A stretch of 64,000 nucleotides of DNA from an uncultured Bacteroidota bacterium (GTDB lineage: Bacteria > Bacteroidota > Bacteroidia > Chitinophagales > Chitinophagaceae), in contig CAILLK010000085.1 of NCBI GenBank assembly GCA_903835005.1, positions 1-64,000 of the forward strand. The letters are read 5' to 3'. The position numbers and the translations under genes were made by a program. Below the pieces are notes generated by a model, which was not told where the DNA came from, searched no databases, and saw nothing but the letters and a program-made list of their open reading frames with translations. Shown piece by piece: positions 1 through 7,809 of the stretch; positions within the stretch are counted from its first letter, which is position 1; each line of letters begins with the position of its first letter.

Positions 1-140
1 ACATACCCGAATATTGCCATGAAAAAAGGCTAATACCGTGGCTATATGCCGGAATCTCTTTTTATTGGGTGGGTCAACATCACCGGAATGGAGGGTCAAC
101 ATAAAACGGAATGGTGGGTCAACATGCTCCGGAATTTACA
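1..140. mobile_element. Terminal part of an IS21-family-like insertion sequence
   Basis: Three direct copies of GGGTCAACAT begin at 71, 93 and 116, each followed 3-4 bases later by CGGAAT, and the last copy runs into TTTACA ending at 140. Multiple short transposase-binding repeats inside an end that terminates in TG/CA are typical of IS21-family elements. No istA or istB frame can be recognised in the 140 visible bases, so which end this is cannot be told. The junction at 140/141 falls inside the 3' end of the neighbouring reverse-strand gene. The other end and the target-site duplication lie outside the window. Confidence 0.6.
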
Positions 141-1115
141 AATAAATATCAGCGATCCGCCTTTTATCGCATTCATCAGGCCAATATGGGTTTCTTCGGG
201 CAGTACCAGGCATCCATTACTCTGCCCCATATATCCTCCGTTATCAGCTATGCCGCATTGGGTGGCATAGGCATCCGTTCGTTTTGGTGTGCCATCGCTT
301 CGGCTTGTCAGGCATTTGCAGCTATCTGGCATCATGCAATACAGTGTATCTTTTATGCTTAATAGCCGCCTTAGCGAATCCGTACCGAAGTTCAGTGATC
401 CTGTGGTATGCACTACCACATCCCGCTCCAGAATGTGGTCATTTATGCCCTTTTCCAAACCTTCCATTACAATCACACAATCATGTTTCCGGGCCAGGGT
501 GAACCTGCATAGGTGGCAGGGATTATCAGGGTGCGTACCCTTGGTTGCCAGTATCATCCCCAGGCTGCTGCACTCACTGCCACCTTCATTACTGAAATAC
601 AGAGGCAGGGTATATTTGTCATTCTTTATGTTTCCTGTTCCTGCGCCCTGAGTTACAAGGCTCTCATATAGTATTTTCCTCCGTTTCAGGTCCACCGTTA
701 TCATTCTTGGCCTGTTTCCGGGCCGGGTATAATCTACTACACTGATTATTTGTTTCTTTTTATACTGTTTTATTCCCTTAGGCCGGATTTGTTTGTCATC
801 AATCAGTTTTTTCTCCATGCAGGCCACTTCAAAAGCGGCTAATGATACATCAGCGCTATCTATATGAGCCTTTCTGTATATACCTTCGGCTTCCTTTATT
901 ATCTGCCCGAACTTTTTATTTGCCGACACCCGCCGAAGCAGGCTATCTGTATTGTACCATACTTCAGATTGCTGTGCCAATGCAACCTGGCATAATATAA
1001 CCAAGCAAGCCAATGCAATTATTTTTTTATTATGCAGAGGCAACAGAAAAGCCTTTATACAGAGAATAACCGGGTTTAAAACCATATTTCTACCAAAATT
1101 CGTTAATTTTATCAA
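96..1115 (-). CDS. Murein L,D-transpeptidase catalytic domain protein (YkuD_2-like), 3' end replaced by IS
   Basis: Exported protein with an N-terminal hydrophobic segment ending in 'QVALAQ' (about residues 31-48). The rest matches the large Bacteroidota L,D-transpeptidase-like family: a 'VDYTRPGNRPRM' strand, a 'GAGTG' turn, a conserved 'HTTGSLNFG' stretch and a C-terminal 'GQSNGCLVLP' segment whose Cys is the expected catalytic nucleophile. Such enzymes act in the periplasm on peptidoglycan stem peptides. The last 15 codons, after 'GGSLIFI', are read from the inserted element and end at a stop inside its repeats. Since the catalytic motif lies upstream of the junction, activity may survive. 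The exact start is uncertain (Met1 or Met11). Confidence 0.7.
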   Translation of the reverse strand: MIKLTNFGRNMVLNPVILCIKAFLLPLHNKKIIALACLVILCQVALAQQSEVWYNTDSLLRRVSANKKFGQIIKEAEGIYRKAHIDSADVSLAAFEVACMEKKLIDDKQIRPKGIKQYKKKQIISVVDYTRPGNRPRMITVDLKRRKILYESLVTQGAGTGNIKNDKYTLPLYFSNEGGSECSSLGMILATKGTHPDNPCHLCRFTLARKHDCVIVMEGLEKGINDHILERDVVVHTTGSLNFGTDSLRRLLSIKDTLYCMMPDSCKCLTSRSDGTPKRTDAYATQCGIADNGGYMGQSNGCLVLPEETHIGLMNAIKGGSLIFICKFRSMLTHHSVLC

Positions 1116-1190
1116 TGTTTTTTATCGTTACCCAACCATTTAAGCAATAAAGCAGTCTTTATTACTGTTTAGTATTAATAACAAATATAC

Positions 1191-1766
1191 TTGTCTATAG
1201 CTTTGGCATATAATACAACCGGCCATGCGAGTGAGTTGGAACAACTCATTCAAGGATGTATCCACAATGAACGTGGTGCGCAGGAGAAGCTATATCATTT
1301 ATTTTATCCCAGGATGATGGCCCTGGTAAGGCGGTATATAGATCAGGAGACACAGGCAGAAGAGGTAATGAATAACGGGTACTTAAGGGCATTTCAGAAG
1401 ATAGGTCAATATAATTTTCAGGGCTCTTTCGAAGGTTGGCTGAGAAAAATCATATTTCATGCGGTTGCAGATTATGTAAAGCAGAATTCAAGGTATTCGA
1501 GCAAGGTGGTACTGGTAGAAAAAGATGAATATGTACATAAGGACCATGCCGATAAATTGTATTACGATCAGTTGCTGAAACTGGTGCATGCGCTACCCGA
1601 AGCAACAAGGAATGTGTTTAATATGTATGTGATGGAAGGATTTACACACAGGGAAATAGGTAATTTGCTGGGAATAAGCGAGGGAACATCAAAATGGCAT
1701 TTATCTGAAGGAAGAAGGCTTTTGAAAGATACTATTGAAAAAATGGAATTGCATTTGAAAGTATAA
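1191..1766 (+). CDS. ECF-type RNA polymerase sigma factor
   Basis: About 190 residues with the sigma-70 region 2 pattern ('LYHLFYPRMMALVRRYI ... AEEVMNNGYLRAFQKIGQY') and a region 4 helix-turn-helix ('FTHREIGNLLGISEGTSKWHLSEGRRLL'). The only start before the conserved region is TTG at 1191, since an in-frame TAA lies at 1179; no clear ribosome-binding site is seen, which is common in Bacteroidota. It is followed 40 bp later by a membrane-anchored protein that probably controls it, the usual sigma/anti-sigma arrangement. Target genes are unknown. Confidence 0.85.
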   Translation: MSIALAYNTTGHASELEQLIQGCIHNERGAQEKLYHLFYPRMMALVRRYIDQETQAEEVMNNGYLRAFQKIGQYNFQGSFEGWLRKIIFHAVADYVKQNSRYSSKVVLVEKDEYVHKDHADKLYYDQLLKLVHALPEATRNVFNMYVMEGFTHREIGNLLGISEGTSKWHLSEGRRLLKDTIEKMELHLKV

Positions 1767-1806
1767 AGTAGCGTAAAAAAATTTTAAAAAATATAAATTT
1801 ATCCAA

Positions 1807-4407
1807 ATGGATAATAACTTAGTAAGTGTCGATGACCTGGTAAGGCAGCGATTAAGCGGGGCGGAGGAACGGGAGCCATCAGGCGCCTGGCTCCGGATGC
1901 GTGAGCTGCTTGACGAAAAAGAAGACCGCAAACCAGTTGGGTTTATGTGGCGCCGTATGTTTGGTGGCCTCGCCATAATTGCTATGCTGGGCACCCTCAG
2001 CCTTGGTGGTTATGAGATTACCTCTCATTACCGCAGTTTAGGTACAGGCAATGGCACAGAACTTGCCTTGAATACAACTGCCAGCAATTCTTCTTCTCTC
2101 CCTGCAAATGCAATCAATAATAAGGATTATAATAAATTACCCAATTCTGATTTAAACAATTCTAATAATAAAAAGATTACAACCACAGATGGGAAAAATG
2201 AAAATAACCCAACTTCAAATCCATTAAACAAGAAAAACACCAATGGTGCCGGCAATAATAAAACAATGTTTACCACCAGCGGAAAAAATAAGGATAACAA
2301 CAACGGAAATGAACTGCAAATTAGCAACCATCCGGTAGTTGCTGCTTCCATCTCCGGCGCTACAATGCCAAAAAAAGCTGATGAAAAAAGCAAGACTGGC
2401 GCTTCTACTGCAAATAATGTAGATTTAAAACACAAATCATCCGTTCATAACCCAGTTGAAAAAATAAATAACCATAATGAAGTAGTAGCTACATCTGGTA
2501 ACAACAAGCTTAGGAATAACAAAACCCGTAAGGGACATTCAATTTCAACATCGGATAATAATAATAACAATAATGATGAAGTTGCTATTTCAGGTAATGA
2601 CAGAATCAATAATAGCACAACCGGTAAGGAAAAATTAACTACCTCAAACAACAATAATAGTGATGGAGCAGCAACTCCAGGTGATGAATCAACTTCTAAG
2701 AATTCAACCCAAAAGGAAAAATTAACTGCATCAACTAATAATAACAGTGATGAAGCAACTGCGCCTGATAATGATGAATTGAACAATAAGACAACCAAAA
2801 GGGAAAAGTTTATTGCATCTTCAAAAACCGATCATCCAAATTCTAACAGCTTAAAAAATAAAACCGCAGACCATAAACCTGCCTCAGCTAAGAATTCAGG
2901 TATAAACAAATCGGGAAACAGTACCGTTGCCACCGCTGGTACCAAAAAACAAAAAGGAGCAGGTAAAGTAATCGGTAAAACAAACCAGACTTCGTTAGCT
3001 GTTAAAAATGTTAAGCAACCTGGTAAAAAAGTGGATACCCGGGTTTCAGGAAAAGACACTAAAACCGAGGATGCTGATGATGCAATTTCGGTAAATAGTC
3101 TGGCTATCGGTTCATCGCACCCAACCGACGATGCCCTTAAGAAAAAATTGCCGGTTAAAAACCCAATTATTGCTGAAGCAAACAAAACAAATAGTGCCGG
3201 CAAGAAATTGGCTGCCAAAGGTTCTTCAACTTATGGTAATGGCACAAAACCTTCCAATGAGGATAAGGATAACAAACCTATTGCTAAAAAAATGCCATTT
3301 GCAAGCTCAGGCAATAATATAGCGGCTATACCCGGAGGGAATGCTGGCAGCAATACCACCCCTGTAAACAAAGATACCTTAAGGACAAGGATGGCGAAAA
3401 AGATAATTCAAAAACTAACAATCCAAGAACGTATTACGAAAACAGGCCCGAATACCTATGTTACCCATCAGGATACTATATCCTATGAAACAATTAATGA
3501 GGAATTTGCTGATAATGATGATATAAAAGTATTTGGCCCGCCTACTGTAAAACAATTTATGAGCGCTGGTAAACTTGCCGCCAATAATGGTAGCAAACTG
3601 ATAATTCCGGGTGCATCGTCTGAATGGTCGGACGAGGAAGCTACTGAAAAAGCTGCAGGGAAATTAGCACGTCATGAGAAAAGCGTAGCGAAAGGTGGTG
3701 CAGGATTATCTCAAAGCCTGGAAAATGCTGTAAATGATATCAAATACTCTATCAGTGGCGCAAGGTTTGCGGCTGGCCTCAAAGGCGGTATCAACAGTAC
3801 TTTCTTTGGCCCCAACAACTTCAAAGGTTTCCAGATGGGTGTAACCGGCAATTTTATATTCAGTGAAAATGTAAATATCCTTGCTGAACTAGAATATTTC
3901 CAACGGATTAACAGCGGATATATCCTTAACGATGATTATTATACTTATACACAGATAGGACCAAACATGTGGAGCAGGCAGCAAATTCAGAATCCGTTCA
4001 GTTTCTCAACCCTTCATAGTTTCGAACTACCCCTTATAGTGCGCTATACCAAAAAGAATTTCAGCATATTTGCGGGCGGAAATTTGGTATATACACTGGC
4101 AATAAATGAAAGCCAGGGCATAGCTACACCAGGCGCTACAACCCAGGTAGCAGCAGTGGGCAATGATACCAAACCAACAATAAAAGAAAGCGACTTTAAC
4201 GGCAGGTTCGGATTGGGATACGTGTTCGGTGCAGCTATACAGTTGTCTCCGGTTATTTCTCTGGATATTAGAGATGTACAGACATTATGGGATAATGCGG
4301 GCTCTACAGGTTCGCAGGCTGTATCTACTCAATTGTTCCGCAGCCCGTCTTTCCAGTTATCAATGGGTTATCGTTTTGGAGGTAAAAAAGCCAAACAGAA
4401 AGAGTAA
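1807..4407 (+). CDS. Membrane-anchored anti-sigma-like protein fused to an outer-membrane beta-barrel
   Basis: 866 residues in three parts. Residues 1-46 are a charged cytoplasmic-looking segment. One hydrophobic helix follows (about 49-70, 'MFGGLAIIAMLGTLSLGGY'). Then come roughly 560 residues of low-complexity Asn/Lys/Ser/Thr-rich sequence containing about four imperfect units of 31 residues near 225-345. The last ~220 residues read as an outer-membrane barrel of the PorT-like type ('ARFAAGLKGGINSTFFG', ending 'FQLSMGYRFGGK'). Position after an ECF sigma gene and the short cytoplasmic N-terminus suggest an anti-sigma role, but no classical anti-sigma domain is recognised. The protein could span the whole envelope. 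Confidence 0.65.
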   Translation: MDNNLVSVDDLVRQRLSGAEEREPSGAWLRMRELLDEKEDRKPVGFMWRRMFGGLAIIAMLGTLSLGGYEITSHYRSLGTGNGTELALNTTASNSSSLPANAINNKDYNKLPNSDLNNSNNKKITTTDGKNENNPTSNPLNKKNTNGAGNNKTMFTTSGKNKDNNNGNELQISNHPVVAASISGATMPKKADEKSKTGASTANNVDLKHKSSVHNPVEKINNHNEVVATSGNNKLRNNKTRKGHSISTSDNNNNNNDEVAISGNDRINNSTTGKEKLTTSNNNNSDGAATPGDESTSKNSTQKEKLTASTNNNSDEATAPDNDELNNKTTKREKFIASSKTDHPNSNSLKNKTADHKPASAKNSGINKSGNSTVATAGTKKQKGAGKVIGKTNQTSLAVKNVKQPGKKVDTRVSGKDTKTEDADDAISVNSLAIGSSHPTDDALKKKLPVKNPIIAEANKTNSAGKKLAAKGSSTYGNGTKPSNEDKDNKPIAKKMPFASSGNNIAAIPGGNAGSNTTPVNKDTLRTRMAKKIIQKLTIQERITKTGPNTYVTHQDTISYETINEEFADNDDIKVFGPPTVKQFMSAGKLAANNGSKLIIPGASSEWSDEEATEKAAGKLARHEKSVAKGGAGLSQSLENAVNDIKYSISGARFAAGLKGGINSTFFGPNNFKGFQMGVTGNFIFSENVNILAELEYFQRINSGYILNDDYYTYTQIGPNMWSRQQIQNPFSFSTLHSFELPLIVRYTKKNFSIFAGGNLVYTLAINESQGIATPGATTQVAAVGNDTKPTIKESDFNGRFGLGYVFGAAIQLSPVISLDIRDVQTLWDNAGSTGSQAVSTQLFRSPSFQLSMGYRFGGKKAKQKE

Positions 4408-4429
4408 CCGGTCCGCCGGTTTGTATTTC

Positions 4430-4459
4430 GAAACCCGGAAGTGTGCGCTTCCGGGTTTC
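4430..4459 (+). terminator. Hairpin terminator after the barrel protein
   Basis: A perfect 12-bp inverted repeat, GAAACCCGGAAG / CTTCCGGGTTTC, with a 6-base loop, lies 23 bp after the stop codon. The trailing T-run is weak (TTTCTCATTT). Confidence 0.7.
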
Positions 4460-4582
4460 TCATTTAAAGAAGATAAAAATTTATGGATAGCCATAACTTT
4501 CTAGTATCCCAAACCCGAAATTCTCCAAAAATTAATGTGCCGCATGGTTGGTACGGGCTACGTGGTCAAAAAAAATATTTCT

Positions 4583-4590
4583 TATATTTG
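4583..4590 (+). promoter_or_regulatory. TAnnTTTG -7 element for the YciI-like gene
   Basis: TATATTTG matches the Bacteroidota -7 consensus and lies 18 bp before the ATG at 4609. No good -33 TTTG is seen at the right distance. Confidence 0.5.
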
Positions 4591-4608
4591 AAACAAAAAA
4601 CCGATACA

Positions 4609-4953
4609 ATGAAAAAATTTCTGGTCACGTATCACGCCCCGGCCGATGCCATGAGGCGCCCGGAAGACATCACTCCTGAACAGCAGGCAGCAGGTATGAA
4701 ATTGTGGATGGACTGGTTTGCCAAATGTGATGGTCATGTAATTGATATGGGTGCGCCCCTAAAGAACAGCCAGTCGCAGTCTGTAGATGGTAGTTTTACT
4801 CCTGGCCAGAAGCAATTCTCGGGCTATACCATAATACAAGCCGAAAACATGGATGAGGCAAAATCGCTGATGCAGGGGCATCCGCATACCAGCGGCTGGA
4901 GCCAGGCGGCTACGCTTGAGGTGCATGAAGTTGTGCCAATGCCAGGTATGTAG
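4609..4953 (+). CDS. YciI/YCII-related family protein
   Basis: 114 residues beginning 'MKKFLVTYHAP', with the alpha-beta pattern of the YCII-related (dimeric alpha/beta barrel) superfamily: 'GYTIIQAENMDEAKSLMQGHP' followed by a final strand 'ATLEVHEVVPM'. These small cytoplasmic proteins are of mostly unknown function; some act in oxidative chemistry or sit beside ECF sigma factors. The reading frame is open upstream to 4483, but the ATG at 4609 fits the family start and the promoter element at 4583. Confidence 0.75.
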   Translation: MKKFLVTYHAPADAMRRPEDITPEQQAAGMKLWMDWFAKCDGHVIDMGAPLKNSQSQSVDGSFTPGQKQFSGYTIIQAENMDEAKSLMQGHPHTSGWSQAATLEVHEVVPMPGM

Positions 4954-5018
4954 TATTGGTTAACAGATACATTTAGCCCCCGCATCATTCAATTGGGAAT
5001 ATGCAGGGGCTGCATGCT

Positions 5019-5615
5019 TTATGACAGATTGTGTGAGATAAGTTTGAGGAACTCCGACCTGGTTTCATTTTTCATAAACTGTCCGCTGAATGCTGATGTG
5101 GTTGTAATGCTGTTTTGTTTCTGTACTCCCCGCATCATCATGCACAGGTGCTGGGCCTCAATTACCACACCTACACCAAGCGGGTTGAGGGTTTCTACTA
5201 TAACATCAAGAATCTGTTTTGTCAGCCGCTCCTGAACCTGCAGGCGGCGGGAGAAGCATTCTACTACATGTGCTATTTTACTCAGGCCGGTAATCACACC
5301 ATTTGGGATGTATGCAACATGTGCCTTGCCAAAGAATGGCAGCATATGGTGCTCGCACAACGAATACAACTCAATGTTTTTTACCAAAACCATTTCATTA
5401 TAAGACTCATGGAATTTAGCTGAATTAAGAATATCGGCTGCATTCATGTTGTATCCCTGTGTAATGAATTGCATGGCTTTAGCCACACGCTCAGGAGTTT
5501 TGAGCAACCCTTCCCGTTCCGGGTCTTCACCTATATCCTGAATAATGGAGCGGTAATGACCCTTGAGCGAACTGGTAACTTCCTCGTCGTAAGATTCCTT
5601 TTTATGGTAAGCCAA
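5019..5615 (-). CDS. folE: GTP cyclohydrolase I
   Basis: 198 residues of the FolE family, which converts GTP to 7,8-dihydroneopterin triphosphate. The zinc ligands are visible as C87 and H90 in '[10 protein letters not shown]' and C158 in 'QHLCMMMRG'. The substrate-binding 'GVQKQNS' and '[11 protein letters not shown]' segments are present, and the length is normal for the bacterial enzyme. It lies 81 bp downstream of a 6-pyruvoyl-tetrahydropterin-synthase family gene on the same strand, whose product would use the product of FolE. Confidence 0.95.
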   Translation of the reverse strand: MAYHKKESYDEEVTSSLKGHYRSIIQDIGEDPEREGLLKTPERVAKAMQFITQGYNMNAADILNSAKFHESYNEMVLVKNIELYSLCEHHMLPFFGKAHVAYIPNGVITGLSKIAHVVECFSRRLQVQERLTKQILDVIVETLNPLGVGVVIEAQHLCMMMRGVQKQNSITTTSAFSGQFMKNETRSEFLKLISHNLS

Positions 5616-5696
5616 ATGAACTAGTTTTAAGCATCAATATAATTCGGGATGATTTTAAGGAAAACAATTTTAATACAATAAAGTTATTGAAAACAA

Positions 5697-6107
5697 TTAT
5701 CCGAAAAACTCCACATAAATTTTTGGTGTTTCGATAAGCTTAATGCAATGCAAAAACACGTTGCCTTTTTCAATATAAGGTTTGAGCTCATGCCATATGC
5801 CCATTGCAAAATTTTCAGCGCTGGTGAATTTACCTTTCATAAAGTCCACATCCAGGTTAAGGTTCCGGTGATCCACTTTTTCTACAATTACATCCTGAAT
5901 AAGGAGGCCCAGCGTTTTAGCATTATATACAAAACCGGTTTCCGGGTTAGGAATGCCTTTTATGGTAACATGCAGCTCATAGTTATGGCCATGCCAGTTC
6001 TCATTGGCACACTTGCCATATACATCTTTATTCTCTTCCGGACTCCAGTCGTTATTGTATAATTTGTGAGCAGCATTAAAATGCTCGACACGCGTCAGAT
6101 AAACCAT
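5697..6107 (-). CDS. 6-pyruvoyl-tetrahydropterin synthase / QueD family protein
   Basis: 136 residues with zinc ligands H14 ('NAAH'), H39 and H41 ('NWHGHNY'), catalytic C33 ('GKCANENWHGH'), a 'VDH' pair at 78-80 and the late 'ETP' glutamate at 126. The spacing from Cys to HGH resembles the pterin synthases more than canonical QueD (C-x3-HGH), and a canonical QueD lies elsewhere in the window at 39196. Acting on dihydroneopterin triphosphate next to folE, it may make 6-pyruvoyl-tetrahydropterin or feed a folate bypass. Assignment between these activities is inference. Confidence 0.8.
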   Translation of the reverse strand: MVYLTRVEHFNAAHKLYNNDWSPEENKDVYGKCANENWHGHNYELHVTIKGIPNPETGFVYNAKTLGLLIQDVIVEKVDHRNLNLDVDFMKGKFTSAENFAMGIWHELKPYIEKGNVFLHCIKLIETPKIYVEFFG

Positions 6108-6123
6108 TTATATTATTTATGTG

Positions 6124-6155
6124 CAAAATTAGGGTTACTATATGGTTTTGACAAA
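6124..6155 (-). promoter_or_regulatory. Bacteroidota-type promoter of the pterin synthase gene
   Basis: On the reverse strand a TTTG (6155-6152) is followed after 20 bases by TAATTTTG (6131-6124), matching TTTG-N(19-21)-TAnnTTTG. The start codon is 17 bp downstream at 6107. Confidence 0.65.
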
Positions 6156-6229
6156 TAAGAACCTGAATTGGGGCAAAATAGCCCGATCATTAACCTTTAT
6201 AAACAGCGAATAACAAACTATATTGCGGT

Positions 6230-6883
6230 ATGAATGTTCTTATTGTTGCTGCTACTGAATTTGAAATAGGGCCATGGCTCAACCGGAATAATAGTCACAA
6301 TCCATTAGCAGATGTGTTGATTACCGGGGTGGGCATGACTGCTACTGCCTTTACCCTGACAAAGAACCTTCAGAACCGTAAATACGATCTTATTATTCAG
6401 GCAGGGGTAGGTGGCAGTTATACTGAAGATTTGGGATTAGGCGATGTAGTATTTGTAAGCAGTGACCAGTTTGGAGATGCAGGGGCAGAAGACCATGATA
6501 AATACCTGGATCTGTTTGAAATGGGACTCCTGACTGAAAACCAGTTTCCTTTTTCAGCAAAAAAATTGATTAATCCTTTAGAAGTTGTATCCAACCGAAT
6601 AGTATTGCCTCAGGTGTCCGGACTAACTGTGAATACTGTAAGTGGCAATGAACGGACCATAGAACTCAGGAAAGAAAAATATGGCTGCCAGGTTGAGAGC
6701 ATGGAAGGCGCAGCGTTTCATTATGTGTGCCTCCAGGAAAAGGTGGCCTTTGCACAGATAAGGGCAATATCGAATTATGTTACGCCCAGAGATAAAAGCC
6801 AATGGAAAATGAAGGATGCAATTGTGAATCTGAATGAATGGCTGATTATTTTCATCGAATCATTGAGATTTGTCAACTTTTAA
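6230..6883 (+). CDS. mqnB: Futalosine hydrolase
   Basis: 217 residues of the nucleoside phosphorylase/MTA-SAH nucleosidase fold: N-terminal 'MNVLIVAATEFEIGPW', a glycine-rich 'QAGVGGSYTEDLGLGDVVFVSSDQFGDAG', and a late 'VESMEGAAFHYVC' that corresponds to the ribose-binding ME motif. Together with mqnD immediately downstream this fits MqnB, which removes hypoxanthine from futalosine in menaquinone synthesis. The stop codon is buried in a strong inverted repeat. Confidence 0.88.
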   Translation: MNVLIVAATEFEIGPWLNRNNSHNPLADVLITGVGMTATAFTLTKNLQNRKYDLIIQAGVGGSYTEDLGLGDVVFVSSDQFGDAGAEDHDKYLDLFEMGLLTENQFPFSAKKLINPLEVVSNRIVLPQVSGLTVNTVSGNERTIELRKEKYGCQVESMEGAAFHYVCLQEKVAFAQIRAISNYVTPRDKSQWKMKDAIVNLNEWLIIFIESLRFVNF

Positions 6884-6898
6884 AAAGTTGACAAATCT
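6866..6898. terminator. Strong inverted repeat overlapping the mqnB stop codon
   Basis: Two 16-base arms (6866-6881 and 6883-6898) are perfectly complementary around a single central base; the TAA of mqnB lies at the centre. It has no T-run, so it could be a terminator, an mRNA stabiliser or a brake between mqnB and mqnD. Confidence 0.55.
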
Positions 6899-6938
6899 TA
6901 AGCATGGTGAGGTTGGGCCCACTTAGTTCGCTTTATTG

Positions 6939-6946
6939 TAATTTTG
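6939..6946 (+). promoter_or_regulatory. TAnnTTTG element directly upstream of mqnD
   Basis: TAATTTTG ends four bases before the mqnD ATG at 6951. If used, the transcript would be nearly leaderless. The -33 region (TTG at 6913) is poor. Confidence 0.45.
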
Positions 6947-6950
6947 CCCC

Positions 6951-7781
6951 ATGAAATTAACACTCGGTTTCAGTCCATGCCCCAACGATACTTTTATTTT
7001 TGATGCTATGGTTAATGGCAAGATAGATACCATGGGCATCACCTTCGACTATGTGATGGAAGATGTGGAAACCCTTAATCAGTGGGCCGAACAGGGCAAA
7101 CTGGATATAACCAAACTAAGCTATAATACCTTTATACATACCGTAAACCAATACGCCCTGCTTCACAGCGGCAGCGCACTGGGCGAGGGGGTAGGGCCGC
7201 TGCTGGTTTCCAAGCAGCCACTCGATCTTGCCAACATTGAAAATTTGAAAATAGCTATACCGGGCATAAAAACCACTGCCAACCTGCTGCTTACCCTTGC
7301 TTTTCCGCAGGCAAAAAATAAAACCGAGCTGGTATTTAATGAGATCGAAGCGGCAGTGCTCGATGGCCGTTTTGATGCAGGGTTGATTATTCACGAAGGC
7401 AGATTTACTTACCAGCAAAAAGGCCTTACCAAATTGATTGACCTGGGCGACTGGTGGGAGCAAACAACCCATGCGGCAATTCCGCTCGGGGGCATAGTTA
7501 TTCGCCGCAGCCTGCCGGTTACTGTTTGTGCTGCTGTAGATATGATCATCAAAAAAAGCCTGGCCTATTCGTGGCAGCGATACCCTGAGCTATCACCTTT
7601 TATTACCAGCAATGCGCAGGAAATGGAAGAGGATGTAATGAGGATGCATATTCAACTTTATGTAAACGACTTCACCACGGACCTTGGAGTGAAGGGTAGA
7701 AATGCGATCGGTACTTTATTTGAAAAAGCGAAGCAGGCGGGGTTATTGAAAACAGAAATGCCGGAATCGATATTTTATTGA
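6951..7781 (+). CDS. mqnD: 1,4-dihydroxy-6-naphthoate synthase
   Basis: 276 residues starting 'MKLTLGFSPCPNDTFIFDAM', the hallmark of MqnD in the periplasmic-binding-like fold. Other family features are 'LDITKLSYNTF', 'SALGEGVGPLLV' and 'GLIIHEGRFTY'. The enzyme converts cyclic dehypoxanthinyl futalosine to 1,4-dihydroxy-6-naphthoate, a later step in the futalosine route to menaquinone. It follows mqnB by 67 bp on the same strand; mqnA and mqnC are not in the window. Confidence 0.93.
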   Translation: MKLTLGFSPCPNDTFIFDAMVNGKIDTMGITFDYVMEDVETLNQWAEQGKLDITKLSYNTFIHTVNQYALLHSGSALGEGVGPLLVSKQPLDLANIENLKIAIPGIKTTANLLLTLAFPQAKNKTELVFNEIEAAVLDGRFDAGLIIHEGRFTYQQKGLTKLIDLGDWWEQTTHAAIPLGGIVIRRSLPVTVCAAVDMIIKKSLAYSWQRYPELSPFITSNAQEMEEDVMRMHIQLYVNDFTTDLGVKGRNAIGTLFEKAKQAGLLKTEMPESIFY

Positions 7782-7809
7782 GGCACCCTGTTAAACAGGA
7801 ATTGGGTAA

